Shown piece after piece: positions 1-7,853 of a stretch of 16,352 bases of DNA. The notes beneath the pieces were generated by a model. It had not been told where the DNA came from. It ran no database searches and saw nothing but the letters and a program-made list of their open reading frames with translations. The position numbers and the translations under genes were made by a program. Within the stretch, counting starts at the first letter, position 1. Each line of letters opens with the position of its first letter. Source of the stretch: Magnetospira sp. (lineage in GTDB: Bacteria > Pseudomonadota > Alphaproteobacteria > Rhodospirillales > Magnetospiraceae); contig JANQGL010000343.1 in the NCBI GenBank assembly GCA_028277325.1, positions 1 through 16,352 of the forward strand. Direction: 5' to 3'.

Positions 1-112
1 TTGTCGGCCCGGCGCCCTAGCCAAGCATTTGTTTGTGCAGCGATTCACCAAACGAATGTCGACCTTCGCCCGAATCTTTCGTTTGGATCGCTGCACTAGG
101 GCCTGTAGACAA
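1..112. repeat. Imperfect inverted repeat, probable insertion-element/MITE remnant
   Basis: The two halves are inverted copies of one sequence. TTGTC (1-5) pairs with GACAA (108-112), GCCCTAG (14-20) with CTAGGGC (96-102), GTGCAGCGAT (35-44) with ATCGCTGCAC (87-96), and CCAAACGAA (48-56) with TTCGTTTGG (78-86). The left half has extra bases (21-34 and 45-47). The core holds GTCGAC and a small TTCG/CGAA hairpin. Paired element ends around a short core suggest a MITE or two abutting IS ends, and no transposase is visible. It lies exactly where the neighbouring hemerythrin loses homology. The family is not identified, and the window edge may cut a longer element. Confidence 0.55.
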
Positions 113-340
113 TCATGTTGGGACCTCGGCTATCCGCACCTCGAAGGCCATCGGGGCATGCATCGGATGCTCTTGCGCGAATTCGACGAGTTCCGGCGCG
201 TGGTCTGGCGGCATGTCCCCGACGACGGCGTGGAAGGCCTGGCCGGATTCTTGAAGTACTGGATCCTCCACCACATGGAAAAGGAGGATCTGAGAATCCG
301 CGACGACGCCTACCGCAACGCGCCGGATGGCCTGTCTTGA
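113..340 (+). pseudogene. Bacteriohemerythrin, C-terminal fragment (5' part lost)
   Basis: This is the C-terminal part of a bacteriohemerythrin, a small cytosolic four-helix protein that binds O2 at a non-haem di-iron site. Visible family features are the LGYP turn, HLEGHRGMH (two His ligands in the third helix) and WILHHMEKED (the His and Asp ligands of the last helix). The first two helices, with the N-terminal His and the HxxxE ligands, are missing. Upstream of about position 113 the frame stays open to position 2, but it reads through the inverted repeat and gives unrelated sequence. I infer that an insertion cut the gene, so the remnant should not form a complete iron site. If an intact N-terminus lies beyond the left edge, this would be a fusion or disrupted allele. 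It is co-directional with cobO, 35 nt upstream of it. Confidence 0.65.
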
Positions 341-375
341 GGCGCCGCGGTTCAGAGCAACCGGAGATCGATTCC

Positions 376-999
376 ATGACCGACGCCCCGCTCGCCGAGG
401 AAACCGACCCCGGGCATGCCGCCCGGATGGCCAAGAAGAAAGCCAACCGCGACAAGATGATGTCGCGCAAGACCCTGGAGAAGGGCCTGCTGATCGTTCA
501 TACCGGGCCCGGCAAGGGCAAGTCGTCGGCCGCCTTCGGGATGGTGCTGCGCTGCCTCGGGCACGGCATGCGGGCCGCCGTGGTGCAGTTCATCAAGGGC
601 GCCTGGGACACCGCCGAGCGCCGTATCCTGGAAGACCTGGGCGGCGACCGCCTGACCTTCCGCGCGCTCGGCGAGGGGTTCACCTGGGAGACCCAGGATC
701 GCGAACGCGACCTCGCCGCCGCCGCCCACGCCTGGGAGGTGGCGCGCGGCCCGATCGCCGACCCGGACTGCCGGATGGTGGTGCTGGACGAGATCAACGT
801 GGCCCTGAAGTACGGCATGCTTCCGATCGGCGAGGTGCTCGCCGCGGTCGCCGCCCGGCCCGGGGACAGCCACGTGGTCTGCACCGGGCGCGGCGCGCCG
901 GAGGCCCTGATCGAGGCGGCCGACCTGGTGACCGAGATGAGGCTGGTCAAGCACCCGTTCAAGCAGGGCGTCAAGGCACAGCCGGGGGTGGAATACTGA
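376..999 (+). CDS. cobO: Cob(I)yrinic acid a,c-diamide adenosyltransferase
   Basis: This is the CobO/BtuR/CobA-type corrinoid adenosyltransferase, which moves the 5'-deoxyadenosyl group of ATP onto the cobalt of reduced corrinoids in late adenosylcobalamin synthesis in the cytoplasm. The 207-aa product has the family's usual length. It has a P-loop GPGKGKSS (residues 44-51), the Walker-B-like stretch VVLDEIN (135-141), TGRGAP (170-175), and the conserved C-terminal KHPFKQGVKAQPGVEY. The frame is open further upstream (to about 115), but that region overlaps the hemerythrin remnant and has no family similarity. ATG 376 follows a GGAG about 9 nt upstream and gives the expected basic N-terminal segment (KKKANRDKMMSRK). 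It is followed after 1 nt by cobQ, so the two are almost certainly one transcript. I saw no cobalamin riboswitch in the short upstream region. Confidence 0.95.
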   Translation: MTDAPLAEETDPGHAARMAKKKANRDKMMSRKTLEKGLLIVHTGPGKGKSSAAFGMVLRCLGHGMRAAVVQFIKGAWDTAERRILEDLGGDRLTFRALGEGFTWETQDRERDLAAAAHAWEVARGPIADPDCRMVVLDEINVALKYGMLPIGEVLAAVAARPGDSHVVCTGRGAPEALIEAADLVTEMRLVKHPFKQGVKAQPGVEY

Positions 1000-1000
1000 C

Positions 1001-2470
1001 ATGACCGCCGCCCTGATGCTCCAGGGCACCGGTTCCGACGTCGGCAAGTCGCTGCTCGCCGCCGGCCTGTGCCGCGCCTGGACCCGGCGCGGTCTGAGGG
1101 TGCGTCCGTTCAAGCCGCAGAACATGTCCAACAACGCGGCGGTGACCGAGGACGGCGGCGAGATCGGCCGCGCCCAGGCATTGCAGGCGCGGGCCTGCGG
1201 GGTGGCGCCGCACAGCGCCATGAACCCGGTTCTCCTGAAGCCGCAGACCGACGTCGGGGCCCAGGTGGTGGTGCGCGGCCGGGTGGTCGGCAACGCCGCG
1301 GCGCGCGACTACCACGCCCTCAAGCCGCGCCTGTTGGGCACGGTGCTGGACTCGTTCGCGGACCTGAGGGCGCAGGCCGACCTGGTGGTGGTGGAGGGGG
1401 CGGGGAGCGCGGCCGAGGTGAACCTGCGCGACTCCGACATCGCCAACATGGGATTCGCGACGGCTGCGCGGGTGCCGGTGCTGCTGGTTGCCGATATCGA
1501 TCGCGGCGGCGTCATCGCCTCGGTGGTCGGCACCCACGCCCTGCTGCCCGACGCCGAGCGGCGGCTGCTGATCGGGTACGTCATCAACCGCTTCCGGGGC
1601 GACGTCGGCCTGTTCGACCCGGCGATCGACGTGATCCGCGAACGAACCGGGCTGTCCTGCGCCGGCGTGGTGCCCTATCTGCCGGAGGCGGCGCGGCTGC
1701 CCATGGAAGACGCCATGGCGCTGGACAACCGGCGCCCGGAAGGGGGCGGGCGGGCGATCCGGGTGGCGGTGCCGCGCCTGTCGCGGATCGCCAACTTCGA
1801 CGACCTGGACCCGCTGATCGCCGAGCCCGACGTGGCGGTGGAGATCGTCCCGCCGGGGTCCGCCCTGCCCGGGAACGCCGACCTGGTGATCCTGCCGGGC
1901 AGCAAGGCGACCCTGGCCGATCTGGCGTTGCTGCGCGCCGAGGGCTGGGACATCGACCTCGCCGGTCACCTGCGGCGCGGCGGCCATGTGGTCGGGCTGT
2001 GCGGCGGCTATCAGATGCTGGGCCGCCGGGTGGCCGACCCGCAGGGCATCGAGGGGCCGCCGGGCGACCTGCCGGGGCTCGGCCTGCTCGACCTGGAAAC
2101 GACGATCGGCGGCGACAAGACCCTGCGCGCGGCCGAGGGGGTGGAGATCGCCGGCGGCGCCCCGGTGCGCGGCTACGAGATGCACATGGGGCGGACCGAG
2201 GGGCCGGGCATGGCCCGTCCCTGGCTGCGGCTGTCCGACGGACACCTCGACGGCGCGGTCTCCGAGACCGGACGGGTCGCCGGCTGTTACCTGCACGGGC
2301 TGTTCGCCGGCGACGCGTTCCGGCGACGCTTCCTGGCGCGGCTCAGGCCCGGCCGGACCTCCGACTTGCGGTTCGAGCACTCGGTGGACGCGGCGCTCGA
2401 CCGGCTGGCCGACCGGCTGGAGGCCTGCCTGGACCTGGACCGGCTACTCGAGGCCGCAGGCGGCGCGTGA
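1001..2470 (+). CDS. cobQ: Cobyric acid synthase (glutamine-hydrolysing)
   Basis: Cobyric acid synthase amidates the b, d, e and g side chains of adenosylcobyrinic acid a,c-diamide using glutamine and ATP, the step after CobO. The 489-aa protein has the full family length. The N-terminal dethiobiotin-synthetase-like ATPase domain has GTGSDVGKS (9-17), the family signature FKPQNMSNNA (37-46) and VVEGAGS (130-136). The C-terminal class I glutamine amidotransferase domain has the nucleophile Cys334 in GLCGGYQMLG, the conserved GYEMHMGRTE (391-400) and catalytic His432 in CYLHGLF. It starts 1 nt after the cobO stop, indicating translational coupling. Its last 27 nt overlap the convergent IalB-like gene. 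Nothing looks broken. Confidence 0.97.
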   Translation: MTAALMLQGTGSDVGKSLLAAGLCRAWTRRGLRVRPFKPQNMSNNAAVTEDGGEIGRAQALQARACGVAPHSAMNPVLLKPQTDVGAQVVVRGRVVGNAAARDYHALKPRLLGTVLDSFADLRAQADLVVVEGAGSAAEVNLRDSDIANMGFATAARVPVLLVADIDRGGVIASVVGTHALLPDAERRLLIGYVINRFRGDVGLFDPAIDVIRERTGLSCAGVVPYLPEAARLPMEDAMALDNRRPEGGGRAIRVAVPRLSRIANFDDLDPLIAEPDVAVEIVPPGSALPGNADLVILPGSKATLADLALLRAEGWDIDLAGHLRRGGHVVGLCGGYQMLGRRVADPQGIEGPPGDLPGLGLLDLETTIGGDKTLRAAEGVEIAGGAPVRGYEMHMGRTEGPGMARPWLRLSDGHLDGAVSETGRVAGCYLHGLFAGDAFRRRFLARLRPGRTSDLRFEHSVDAALDRLADRLEACLDLDRLLEAAGGA

Positions 2471-2950
2471 CTCCCGGTGCGCGGCGGTGAAGCCCTTCAG
2501 GGAATAGGTGTCGACGGTCAGGGTGCCGCGCGACGAGGTGCCCTTGACCACCAGCTCCAGGCCGGCCCGCATCGCCTTCACCAGGCTGGCGTCGGTGCGC
2601 GCGTCGCGGGTCCAGGCCGAGTCGTCGACCGTGAACAGGGTGAAGGTGTCGCTGCCGACGGTCGCCGTCACCTCGCTGCGCGCCTTGTAGGTATAGCCGG
2701 CCACCACCTGGACCACGTCGAAGGATTTCTTGCCCGGCCGCTGGCTGACCGAGACGCTGGTCGGGTCGCGCCGGGTGTAATCCCCCTCCGACGTTTCGGG
2801 CAGGGCGCCGATGTAGCAGACCTTGGAATCGCCCTCGCCGGCGACGAACACGCTCCACGCGCCATGGGTCGCCAGATGATCGGGCCCGGCCGCCCGCGCG
2901 GCGCCGGCCGGGAGGAGACAGAAGACACACAGGAAAAGGATGCTACGCAT
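2444..2950 (-). CDS. Invasion-associated locus B (IalB) family exported protein
   Basis: This 168-aa protein has a typical Sec signal peptide (residues 1-20: MRSI, a hydrophobic LFLCVFCLL core, and ARA before the likely cleavage site), so it is predicted to be periplasmic. The mature part resembles the IalB family found across alphaproteobacteria: an early WSVF segment, a Cys at 45 (KVCYIG), and the closing motif SLKGFTAAxxxxxxAC with Cys165. The two cysteines could form a disulfide. IalB was named for Bartonella erythrocyte invasion, but most homologues have no known function, so no role is assigned. The frame is open to 3034, but ATG 2950 is the start that puts the signal peptide at the N-terminus. 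The 3' end overlaps cobQ by 27 nt tail to tail. Confidence 0.8.
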   Translation of the reverse strand: MRSILFLCVFCLLPAGAARAAGPDHLATHGAWSVFVAGEGDSKVCYIGALPETSEGDYTRRDPTSVSVSQRPGKKSFDVVQVVAGYTYKARSEVTATVGSDTFTLFTVDDSAWTRDARTDASLVKAMRAGLELVVKGTSSRGTLTVDTYSLKGFTAAHRESRAACGLE

Positions 2951-2974
2951 GCGGCTCTCGACGGTTGCGGAGGG

Positions 2975-2998
2975 GAGTCGGGCTGCGGAGTCCGACTC
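2975..2998. repeat. Inverted repeat in the lysS/ialB intergenic region
   Basis: GAGTCGG (2975-2981) and CCGACTC (2992-2998) are perfect 7-nt arms around a 10-nt loop. It lies downstream of lysS and upstream of the IalB-like gene, both on the minus strand. It may be a weak hairpin in the lysS 3' UTR or an operator for the downstream gene. There is no T-tract, so I do not call a terminator. Confidence 0.3.
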
Positions 2999-3050
2999 AT
3001 AGCGCCAATTTGTTACCGCGAGGTGAAAACGCAACCGGGCCGGCCGGATC

Positions 3051-4646
3051 TCAGGCCGACAGGTCCTCGCCGGCCATCGCGCGGCGGATCAAATCGACCG
3101 TCTCGGCGCGGCCGTAGAGGGCGATGAACGAACCCATGCGCGGCCCCTGGTCCTGGCCCAGCAGGACCTGGTAGAGCGCCTTGAACCAGTCCTTGAGGTC
3201 GGCAAAGGTATCCGGATGCCGCTTGCCCACCTCGTAGACCTGGGTCTGGATGTCGACCGCCGGGGTGCCGTCGGGGAGCGACTCGAGGGTCGCCGCCAGG
3301 TCGCCCAGGGCCGCCGCCTCGGCCTCGCTGGGCGCCCGGTAGGTCTTGGCCGGCTTCACGAAATCGCGATAGTAGTTGATCGCGTAGCCGACCAGCCGGT
3401 CGAGGGTCGGCGCCGTCTGCGGACTCGCCCCGGGGGCGTAGCGGCCGATGTAGTGCCACAGCACCGCGCGGTCCTCGGAATGGCAGACCGAGGCCAGGTT
3501 CAGGAGGATGTTGAACGACAGGTGCACCGTCTCGTGCGGCGGCTCGCCGCCGTGAACGTGCCACACCGGATTGTCGAGTCGCTTGCTCGGCGGCTGCGAC
3601 GGATAGGTTTCCAGGTGCGCCAGATAGTCGTCCACCGTCTTGGGGATGACGTCGAAGTACAGCCGCTTGGCGGTCCTCGGCTTGACGTACATGAACAGGG
3701 CGAGGCTCTCCGGCGGCGCGTAGGCCAGCCATTCCTCCATGGTCAGGCCGTTGCCGCGCGACTTGGAGATCTTCTCGCCGTTCTGGTCCAGGAACAGCTC
3801 GTAGGAGACCCCCTCCGGCGGGGTGCCGCCGAGGATGCGGCAGATCTTCGAGGACTGCTTGACCGAATCGATCAGGTCCTTGCCCGACATCTCGTAGTCG
3901 ACCCCGAGCGCCGTCCAGCGCATCGCCCAGTCGGGCTTCCATTGCAGCTTGCAGTGGCCGCCGGTGACCGGGGTCTCCACCGTGCCGCCGGTCTCCGGGT
4001 CGGCGTAGACCACCGTGCCGTCGGCCGGCCGGGTTTCCAGCAGCGGCACCTGCAGCACCCTGCCGGTGCGCGGGCAGAGCGGCAGGAACGGCGCGTAGGT
4101 GGCCCGGCGCTCCTCGCCCAGGGTCGGCAGCATCACCTTCATCACCGCGTCGTAGGAGTCCAGCAGACGCAGCAGCACCGCGTCGAACGCGCCGCCGCGG
4201 TACGACTCGGTGGCGCTCTGGAAGGTGTAGTCGAACCCGAAGTGGTCGAGGAAGGAGCGCAGGCGGGCGTTGTTGTGGTGCCCGAAGCTCTCGTGGGTGC
4301 CGAACGGGTCGGGGACGCTGGTCAGCGGCCTGCCCAGGTGCTCGGCCATCATCTCCTTGTTGGGGATGTTGTCCGGCACCTTGCGCAGGCCGTCCATGTC
4401 GTCGGAGAACGCGATCAGCCGGGTCGGCAGCCCGGTCAGCACCTCGAAGGCGTGGCGGACCATGGTGGTGCGCGCCACCTCGCCGAAGGTGCCGATGTGC
4501 GGCAGGCCGGACGGCCCGTAGCCGGTCTCGAACAGCACGTGGCCCTTGTCCGGCACCCGGCCGCCGACCCGTTTCGCCACCGCGCGCGCCTCGGCGAAGG
4601 GCCAGGCGTTGGAGGTCCGGGCGAGGTCGCGCAGGTCGTCGGTCAT
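3051..4646 (-). CDS. lysS: Lysyl-tRNA synthetase, class I
   Basis: This enzyme charges tRNA-Lys with lysine in the cytoplasm. The 531-aa protein is of the class I type (LysRS-I, the archaeal/alphaproteobacterial/spirochaete form, also named lysK), not the class II enzyme of most bacteria. Evidence is the Rossmann-fold signature HIGT (50-53, in GLPHIGTF), the second ATP-binding signature KISKS (292-296), and the family blocks ETGYGPSGLPHIGT and SDDMDGLRKVP. An in-frame ATG lies 7 codons upstream, but the chosen start (MTDDL) has GGAG 8 nt before it and a normal family N-terminus. The gene stands alone: the IalB-like gene follows on the same strand after 100 nt, and a hydrolase diverges upstream across 247 nt. 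Confidence 0.96.
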   Translation of the reverse strand: MTDDLRDLARTSNAWPFAEARAVAKRVGGRVPDKGHVLFETGYGPSGLPHIGTFGEVARTTMVRHAFEVLTGLPTRLIAFSDDMDGLRKVPDNIPNKEMMAEHLGRPLTSVPDPFGTHESFGHHNNARLRSFLDHFGFDYTFQSATESYRGGAFDAVLLRLLDSYDAVMKVMLPTLGEERRATYAPFLPLCPRTGRVLQVPLLETRPADGTVVYADPETGGTVETPVTGGHCKLQWKPDWAMRWTALGVDYEMSGKDLIDSVKQSSKICRILGGTPPEGVSYELFLDQNGEKISKSRGNGLTMEEWLAYAPPESLALFMYVKPRTAKRLYFDVIPKTVDDYLAHLETYPSQPPSKRLDNPVWHVHGGEPPHETVHLSFNILLNLASVCHSEDRAVLWHYIGRYAPGASPQTAPTLDRLVGYAINYYRDFVKPAKTYRAPSEAEAAALGDLAATLESLPDGTPAVDIQTQVYEVGKRHPDTFADLKDWFKALYQVLLGQDQGPRMGSFIALYGRAETVDLIRRAMAGEDLSA

Positions 4647-4893
4647 CGGGGGTCTCCGGGGTTGCAACGCGGCGCAAGGTAGGAGGCGGGTCGGCGGGCG
4701 TCAAGCGCCGGCCGGCGTGAACCAAGCCCGGACGCGATGCGGCCGCAACGGGGGTCGGCCGGCCGCGGTGCGCGGAATGCCGGACGCGGCGGCGCGGCGG
4801 GTGGCGGCGCATCTGGTGCCCCCGCACGAGTTCCTTTGACGACCGGCCGCGGGTGCTCCAATCTTTCCGGGGAGGCGATTTTGGGAGGATGGC
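4647..4893. other. Divergent intergenic region, no clear feature
   Basis: This 247-nt region lies between lysS (minus) and the dienelactone hydrolase gene (plus) and should carry both promoters. It is very GC-rich, and I see no convincing -10/-35 pair, RNA gene or supported small ORF. The only clear sites are the two ribosome-binding sequences: GGAG before lysS and GGGAGGA before the hydrolase. Confidence 0.5.
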
Positions 4894-5568
4894 ATGGGAA
4901 CGATACTGCACGCGACCGCCGCCGACGGACATGCGCTGTCCAGTTATCTGGCCGAACCCGAGGACCGTGCCTATGGCACGGTGATCGTGGTGCAGGAGGT
5001 GTTCGGGGTGAACGTCCACATCCGCGAGGTCTGCGACCGCTTCGCCCAGGAAGGCTGGACCGCGGTGGCGCCGGCCCTGTTCGACCGGGTCGAGCGGGGG
5101 GTCGAGCTGGGCTACGACGAGGCCGGACTGGCGCGCGGCCGGGCGCTGGTGGAGAAGCTGGGCTGGGACAACGCCATGCAGGACATCGCGGCGGCGGCGG
5201 AGGCGGCGGCGCCCGGGCTCGCGGTCGGCGTCACCGGGTTCTGCTGGGGCGGCTCGGCCGCCTTCCTGGCCGCCTGCCGGATCGACACGGTGGCCGCCGC
5301 GGTCGGCTGGTACGGCCGCCACGTCCCGGAGTTCATCGACACCGAGACCCCGCGGTGCCCGGTGATCCTGCACTACGGGGAGGACGACGACCTGATCCCG
5401 CCGGACAACCGGGCGGCGGTGGCGGCGGCCTATCCGGACGTGACCCAGTACCTCTATCCGGGGGCCGGGCACGGCTTCAACTGCGACCACCGGGCGGCCT
5501 ATCGGGAGGCGGCGGCGCACCTGGCCTGGGAGCGCACCCTGGAGTTCTTCGCCGAGACCCTGCGCTGA
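4894..5568 (+). CDS. Dienelactone hydrolase family protein
   Basis: This is a 224-aa cytosolic alpha/beta-hydrolase of the dienelactone hydrolase family, which uses a Cys-Asp-His triad. The nucleophile is Cys117 in GFCWGG. The acid is most likely Asp165 (or 166) in HYGEDDDLIPP, and the base is His193 in PGAGHGFNC. EVFGVNVHIREVCDRFAQEG (35-54) is the conserved family N-terminal block. The start has GGGAGGA 7 nt upstream. Classical members hydrolyse carboxymethylenebutenolide in chlorocatechol degradation, but no other catabolic genes are nearby. This branch is often a general housekeeping esterase, so the substrate is unknown. The gene converges on the aldolase/dehydrogenase gene with 51 nt between stops. 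Confidence 0.9.
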   Translation: MGTILHATAADGHALSSYLAEPEDRAYGTVIVVQEVFGVNVHIREVCDRFAQEGWTAVAPALFDRVERGVELGYDEAGLARGRALVEKLGWDNAMQDIAAAAEAAAPGLAVGVTGFCWGGSAAFLAACRIDTVAAAVGWYGRHVPEFIDTETPRCPVILHYGEDDDLIPPDNRAAVAAAYPDVTQYLYPGAGHGFNCDHRAAYREAAAHLAWERTLEFFAETLR

Positions 5569-5619
5569 GCCCGGCCGCCGCCGACGGAGCCGTCCGATGC
5601 GCGCCCTCGGGAGTTGCGC

Positions 5620-7671
5620 TCAGCGGACCGAGGCCTCGATGTTGCCGCCGTCCACGGTCAGCACCGCCGCCGTGGTCTTGCGGGCCTTGGCCAGGTGCAC
5701 GAAGGCGGCCGCCACGTCGTCCGCCGTCACCTCGCGGGCCAGCAGGTTGCCGGCCATGTAGTCGCGCTCGCTCACCCCGCGCGCCCGGGCCCGCTCGGCG
5801 ATGAAGCCGTCGGTCAGGAGGCCCGACCGGATTCGGTCGGCGTTGACCGCGTTGGCGCGGATGCCGTCGCGTCCGTGGTCGAGGGCGTACTGCTTCATCA
5901 GGAACAGGGTCGCCGCCTTGGGCAGGCCGTAGGGGCCGAAGTTCCGGCCCGGATTGAGCGCCTGTTTCGAGGTGTTGAACAGCAGGCAGCCGCCGGTGCC
6001 CTGACGGGTCATCACCCGCACCGCCGCCTGGGCGATCCGCTGGTGGGCCCAGAAGTTCAGCTCGAAGCTTTGCCGAAGCAGGGCCTCGTCCACCTCGCCG
6101 ACCCGGCCCTGCCAGGCGGCGCCGGCGTTGGACACCAGGACGTCCAGGCCGCCGTAGGTTTCGCAGACCTTGGCGACCGCCGCCTCGACCGCCGCGCCGT
6201 CGGTGACGTCGCAGGCCATCCCGAGGCCCTTGACCTCCTTGGCCGCCGTCGCGGCGGCGTCGCCGTCCCGGTCGAGCACCACCACCTCGCCGCCCTCGGC
6301 CGCCAAGGCACGCGCGGTCGCGGCGCCGATCCCGGAGCCGCCGCCGGTGACCAGGCAGACCTGGCGGGCCAGCGGCTTCTCGGCCGCCTTGCCCAGCTTG
6401 GCCTGTTCCAGCGACCAGTACTCGATGTCGAACTGGTCCTCCTCGGGGATCGGCTCGAAGCGGCCCAGGCCCTCGGCCTGGGCGATCACCCGGATGTTGG
6501 CCTCGGCCAGGACGGCGGTCCCCCCGGCGCCCGCCTTCGACTGGCCGAGCCCGAACAGGCCGAGCCCCGGGACCAGGACGATGCGCGGCATCAGGTCCAG
6601 TTCGGTCTTGGCGCCGTCGTGGCGCGCGTTGTTGCGGGTGAAATAGGCGTGGTAGTCGGCCATGTAGTCGATCAGCGCGGTGCGCGCCCGGTCGGCGAAG
6701 TCGTCCAGGCGGCCGGCTTCCGGGACCGGGAGGATCAGCGGTTTCGGCTTGGTGCGGATCACGTGGTCCGGGGTCACCGTGCCGCGCCGCGCGTAGGAGG
6801 CCAGGTCGTCGCCGTTCACGAAATCGCGGATCTCCGGCGCGGTCCGGAAGTCGAGCAGCATCCGCTTCGGCTCGGCGTCGTCGCCCCGGTCCTCGGACAC
6901 CAGGCCGCGCAGGATCGGCGCCACCTCGGCCGGCGGCGCGATGGCGGCCGGCAGGCCCCCGGCCACGAACGCGCGGGACCCGGCGCGCGCCAACTCGGCC
7001 TCGGCCAGGGAGACCATCTCGATCATCCGCTCGTAGGCCTCGCGCGCCGTCTCGCCCCAGGTGAAGATGCCGTGCTTGACCAGGATCATGCCCTCGGCGT
7101 CCGGTTTGTCCTCGTAGGCCCGCATGCCGTCGCGGGCCAGGTAGAAGCCCGGCATCACGTAGGGCAGGACCGTCATCCGCTCGCCGAACAGGTCGCGGGC
7201 GCGGGCCTCGCCGTCCGGCTGGTCGGTCAGCGCGACCACCGCGTCGGCATGGGTGTGGTCGACGAACTTGAACGGCAGGAAGGCGTGCAGCAGGGTCTCC
7301 ACCGACGGGTTGGGCGAGGCGGCGTCGATCAGGCTGGTCCGTTGCAGGTTGACCATCTCCTCGTCGGTCATCGCCGCGATGCCGCGCAGGGCGCGCAGCG
7401 GCGCCAGACGCACCGCCGGCAGGCCGGCCGGCTCGATGCTCCCCATGTCCCAGCCCGATCCCTTGACGCAGAGGACCTCCACCGGCGCCCCGGACAGGTC
7501 GTCCAGCTCGGTCTTGACCGAGGTGTTGCCGCCGCCGTGCAGCACCAACTCCGGCACTCCGCCGAGCAGGCGGGTGGTATAGGTGCGCAGCGCCCAGTCG
7601 GCGTTGATGCCCTGGGTGCCGTAGCGCGCGACCGCCGCCTGCGCGTCGCCGTCGGACCAAAGAGATTTCAT
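5620..7671 (-). CDS. rhaD: Bifunctional rhamnulose-1-phosphate aldolase/short-chain dehydrogenase
   Basis: This 683-aa protein fuses a class II aldolase domain to an SDR dehydrogenase, as in the alphaproteobacterial RhaD/RhaE-type enzymes that cleave rhamnulose-1-phosphate to dihydroxyacetone phosphate and lactaldehyde and then oxidise the lactaldehyde. The aldolase part (about 1-420) has HGGGNTS (45-51) for phosphate binding and metal-site histidines at H139/H141 (DHTHAD) and H200 (KHG). The SDR part (about 435-683) has the NAD-binding TGGGSGIG (442-449), NAG (515-517), and the catalytic Ser568, Tyr581 and Lys585 (YGLPK). Length and domain order match the family. GGAGG 6 nt before the ATG supports the start. 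No rhamnose kinase, isomerase or transporter is in the window, so the exact sugar-phosphate substrate is inferred. Its AT-rich upstream region contains a palindrome that may be its operator. Confidence 0.93.
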   Translation of the reverse strand: MKSLWSDGDAQAAVARYGTQGINADWALRTYTTRLLGGVPELVLHGGGNTSVKTELDDLSGAPVEVLCVKGSGWDMGSIEPAGLPAVRLAPLRALRGIAAMTDEEMVNLQRTSLIDAASPNPSVETLLHAFLPFKFVDHTHADAVVALTDQPDGEARARDLFGERMTVLPYVMPGFYLARDGMRAYEDKPDAEGMILVKHGIFTWGETAREAYERMIEMVSLAEAELARAGSRAFVAGGLPAAIAPPAEVAPILRGLVSEDRGDDAEPKRMLLDFRTAPEIRDFVNGDDLASYARRGTVTPDHVIRTKPKPLILPVPEAGRLDDFADRARTALIDYMADYHAYFTRNNARHDGAKTELDLMPRIVLVPGLGLFGLGQSKAGAGGTAVLAEANIRVIAQAEGLGRFEPIPEEDQFDIEYWSLEQAKLGKAAEKPLARQVCLVTGGGSGIGAATARALAAEGGEVVVLDRDGDAAATAAKEVKGLGMACDVTDGAAVEAAVAKVCETYGGLDVLVSNAGAAWQGRVGEVDEALLRQSFELNFWAHQRIAQAAVRVMTRQGTGGCLLFNTSKQALNPGRNFGPYGLPKAATLFLMKQYALDHGRDGIRANAVNADRIRSGLLTDGFIAERARARGVSERDYMAGNLLAREVTADDVAAAFVHLAKARKTTAAVLTVDGGNIEASVR

Positions 7672-7748
7672 GACCGGCCTCCGTTCCGTTGCGGTGCGGG
7701 CATAGCAGACTTTGCGGTGCCGGGGAACCGTCTCCTTGCGACACGGAA

Positions 7749-7764
7749 TACGTATAAATACGTA
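7749..7764. promoter_or_regulatory. Palindromic operator candidate upstream of the aldolase gene
   Basis: TACGTAT-AA-ATACGTA is a perfect inverted repeat with 7-nt arms in the AT-rich region between the aldolase gene (minus) and the first phage gene (plus). It also contains AATACGTA twice, 10 nt apart. It covers the predicted start (about 7762) of a minus-strand promoter at 7769-7798, a classic repressor position. The binding protein is unknown and no regulator gene is nearby. Confidence 0.45.
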
Positions 7765-7768
7765 AAAA

Positions 7769-7798
7769 AAGATATTTTTCCTTATTTTTTGCTTGCAA
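7769..7798 (-). promoter_or_regulatory. Candidate sigma-70-type promoter for the aldolase gene
   Basis: Read on the minus strand, TTGCAA (7798-7793) serves as -35 and TATCTT (7774-7769) as -10 with an 18-nt spacer. The predicted start near 7762 lies about 90 nt before the aldolase ATG. The same TTGCAA, being a palindrome, can be the -35 for the opposite direction. The match is moderate, and AT-rich DNA makes chance matches possible. Confidence 0.35.
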
Positions 7799-7822
7799 AA
7801 GAGAACAAAAAAGGTTTATAAG
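7793..7822 (+). promoter_or_regulatory. Candidate sigma-70-type promoter for the phage module
   Basis: TTGCAA (7793-7798) and TATAAG (7817-7822) are separated by 18 nt. The predicted start is near 7829, about 100 nt before the first phage gene. It lies in an AT-rich island (about 7741-7822) that contrasts with the surrounding GC-rich DNA. Recognition by the host sigma factor is plausible but inferred. Confidence 0.45.
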
Positions 7823-7832
7823 CTGAGTCAGC
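7822..7832. promoter_or_regulatory. Short palindrome over the predicted phage transcription start
   Basis: GCTGA-G-TCAGC is a perfect 5-nt-arm palindrome directly after the -10 hexamer of the plus-strand promoter candidate. Its position fits a repressor operator. It is short enough to be chance. Confidence 0.3.
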
Positions 7833-7853
7833 GACCACCCGACGTGTGTCCGC

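Noticed and set aside
115..375. Longer N-terminus for cobO from upstream in-frame ATGs
   Set aside because: It would overlap the hemerythrin remnant, adds Arg/Pro-rich sequence not found in CobO, and ATG 376 gives the family's length.
341..375. Cobalamin riboswitch before cobO
   Set aside because: The gap is only 35 nt and contains no B12-box-like sequence.
971..2380. Long minus-strand open frame opposite cobQ
   Set aside because: It lies almost entirely within the well-recognised cobQ and has low-complexity composition, so it is a shadow frame.
4737..5804. Plus-strand frame overlapping the dienelactone hydrolase gene
   Set aside because: Gly/Arg-rich shadow in another frame. The hydrolase in 4894-5568 has the triad and ribosome site.
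7749..7764. TACGTAT palindrome as a phage attachment site
   Set aside because: No second copy was seen in the window, and no tRNA or integrase gene is near. An operator is a simpler reading.
5614..7821. 735-codon plus-strand frame opposite the aldolase/dehydrogenase
   Set aside because: The minus-strand protein has all catalytic motifs and a good ribosome site. The plus frame has no recognisable domain.
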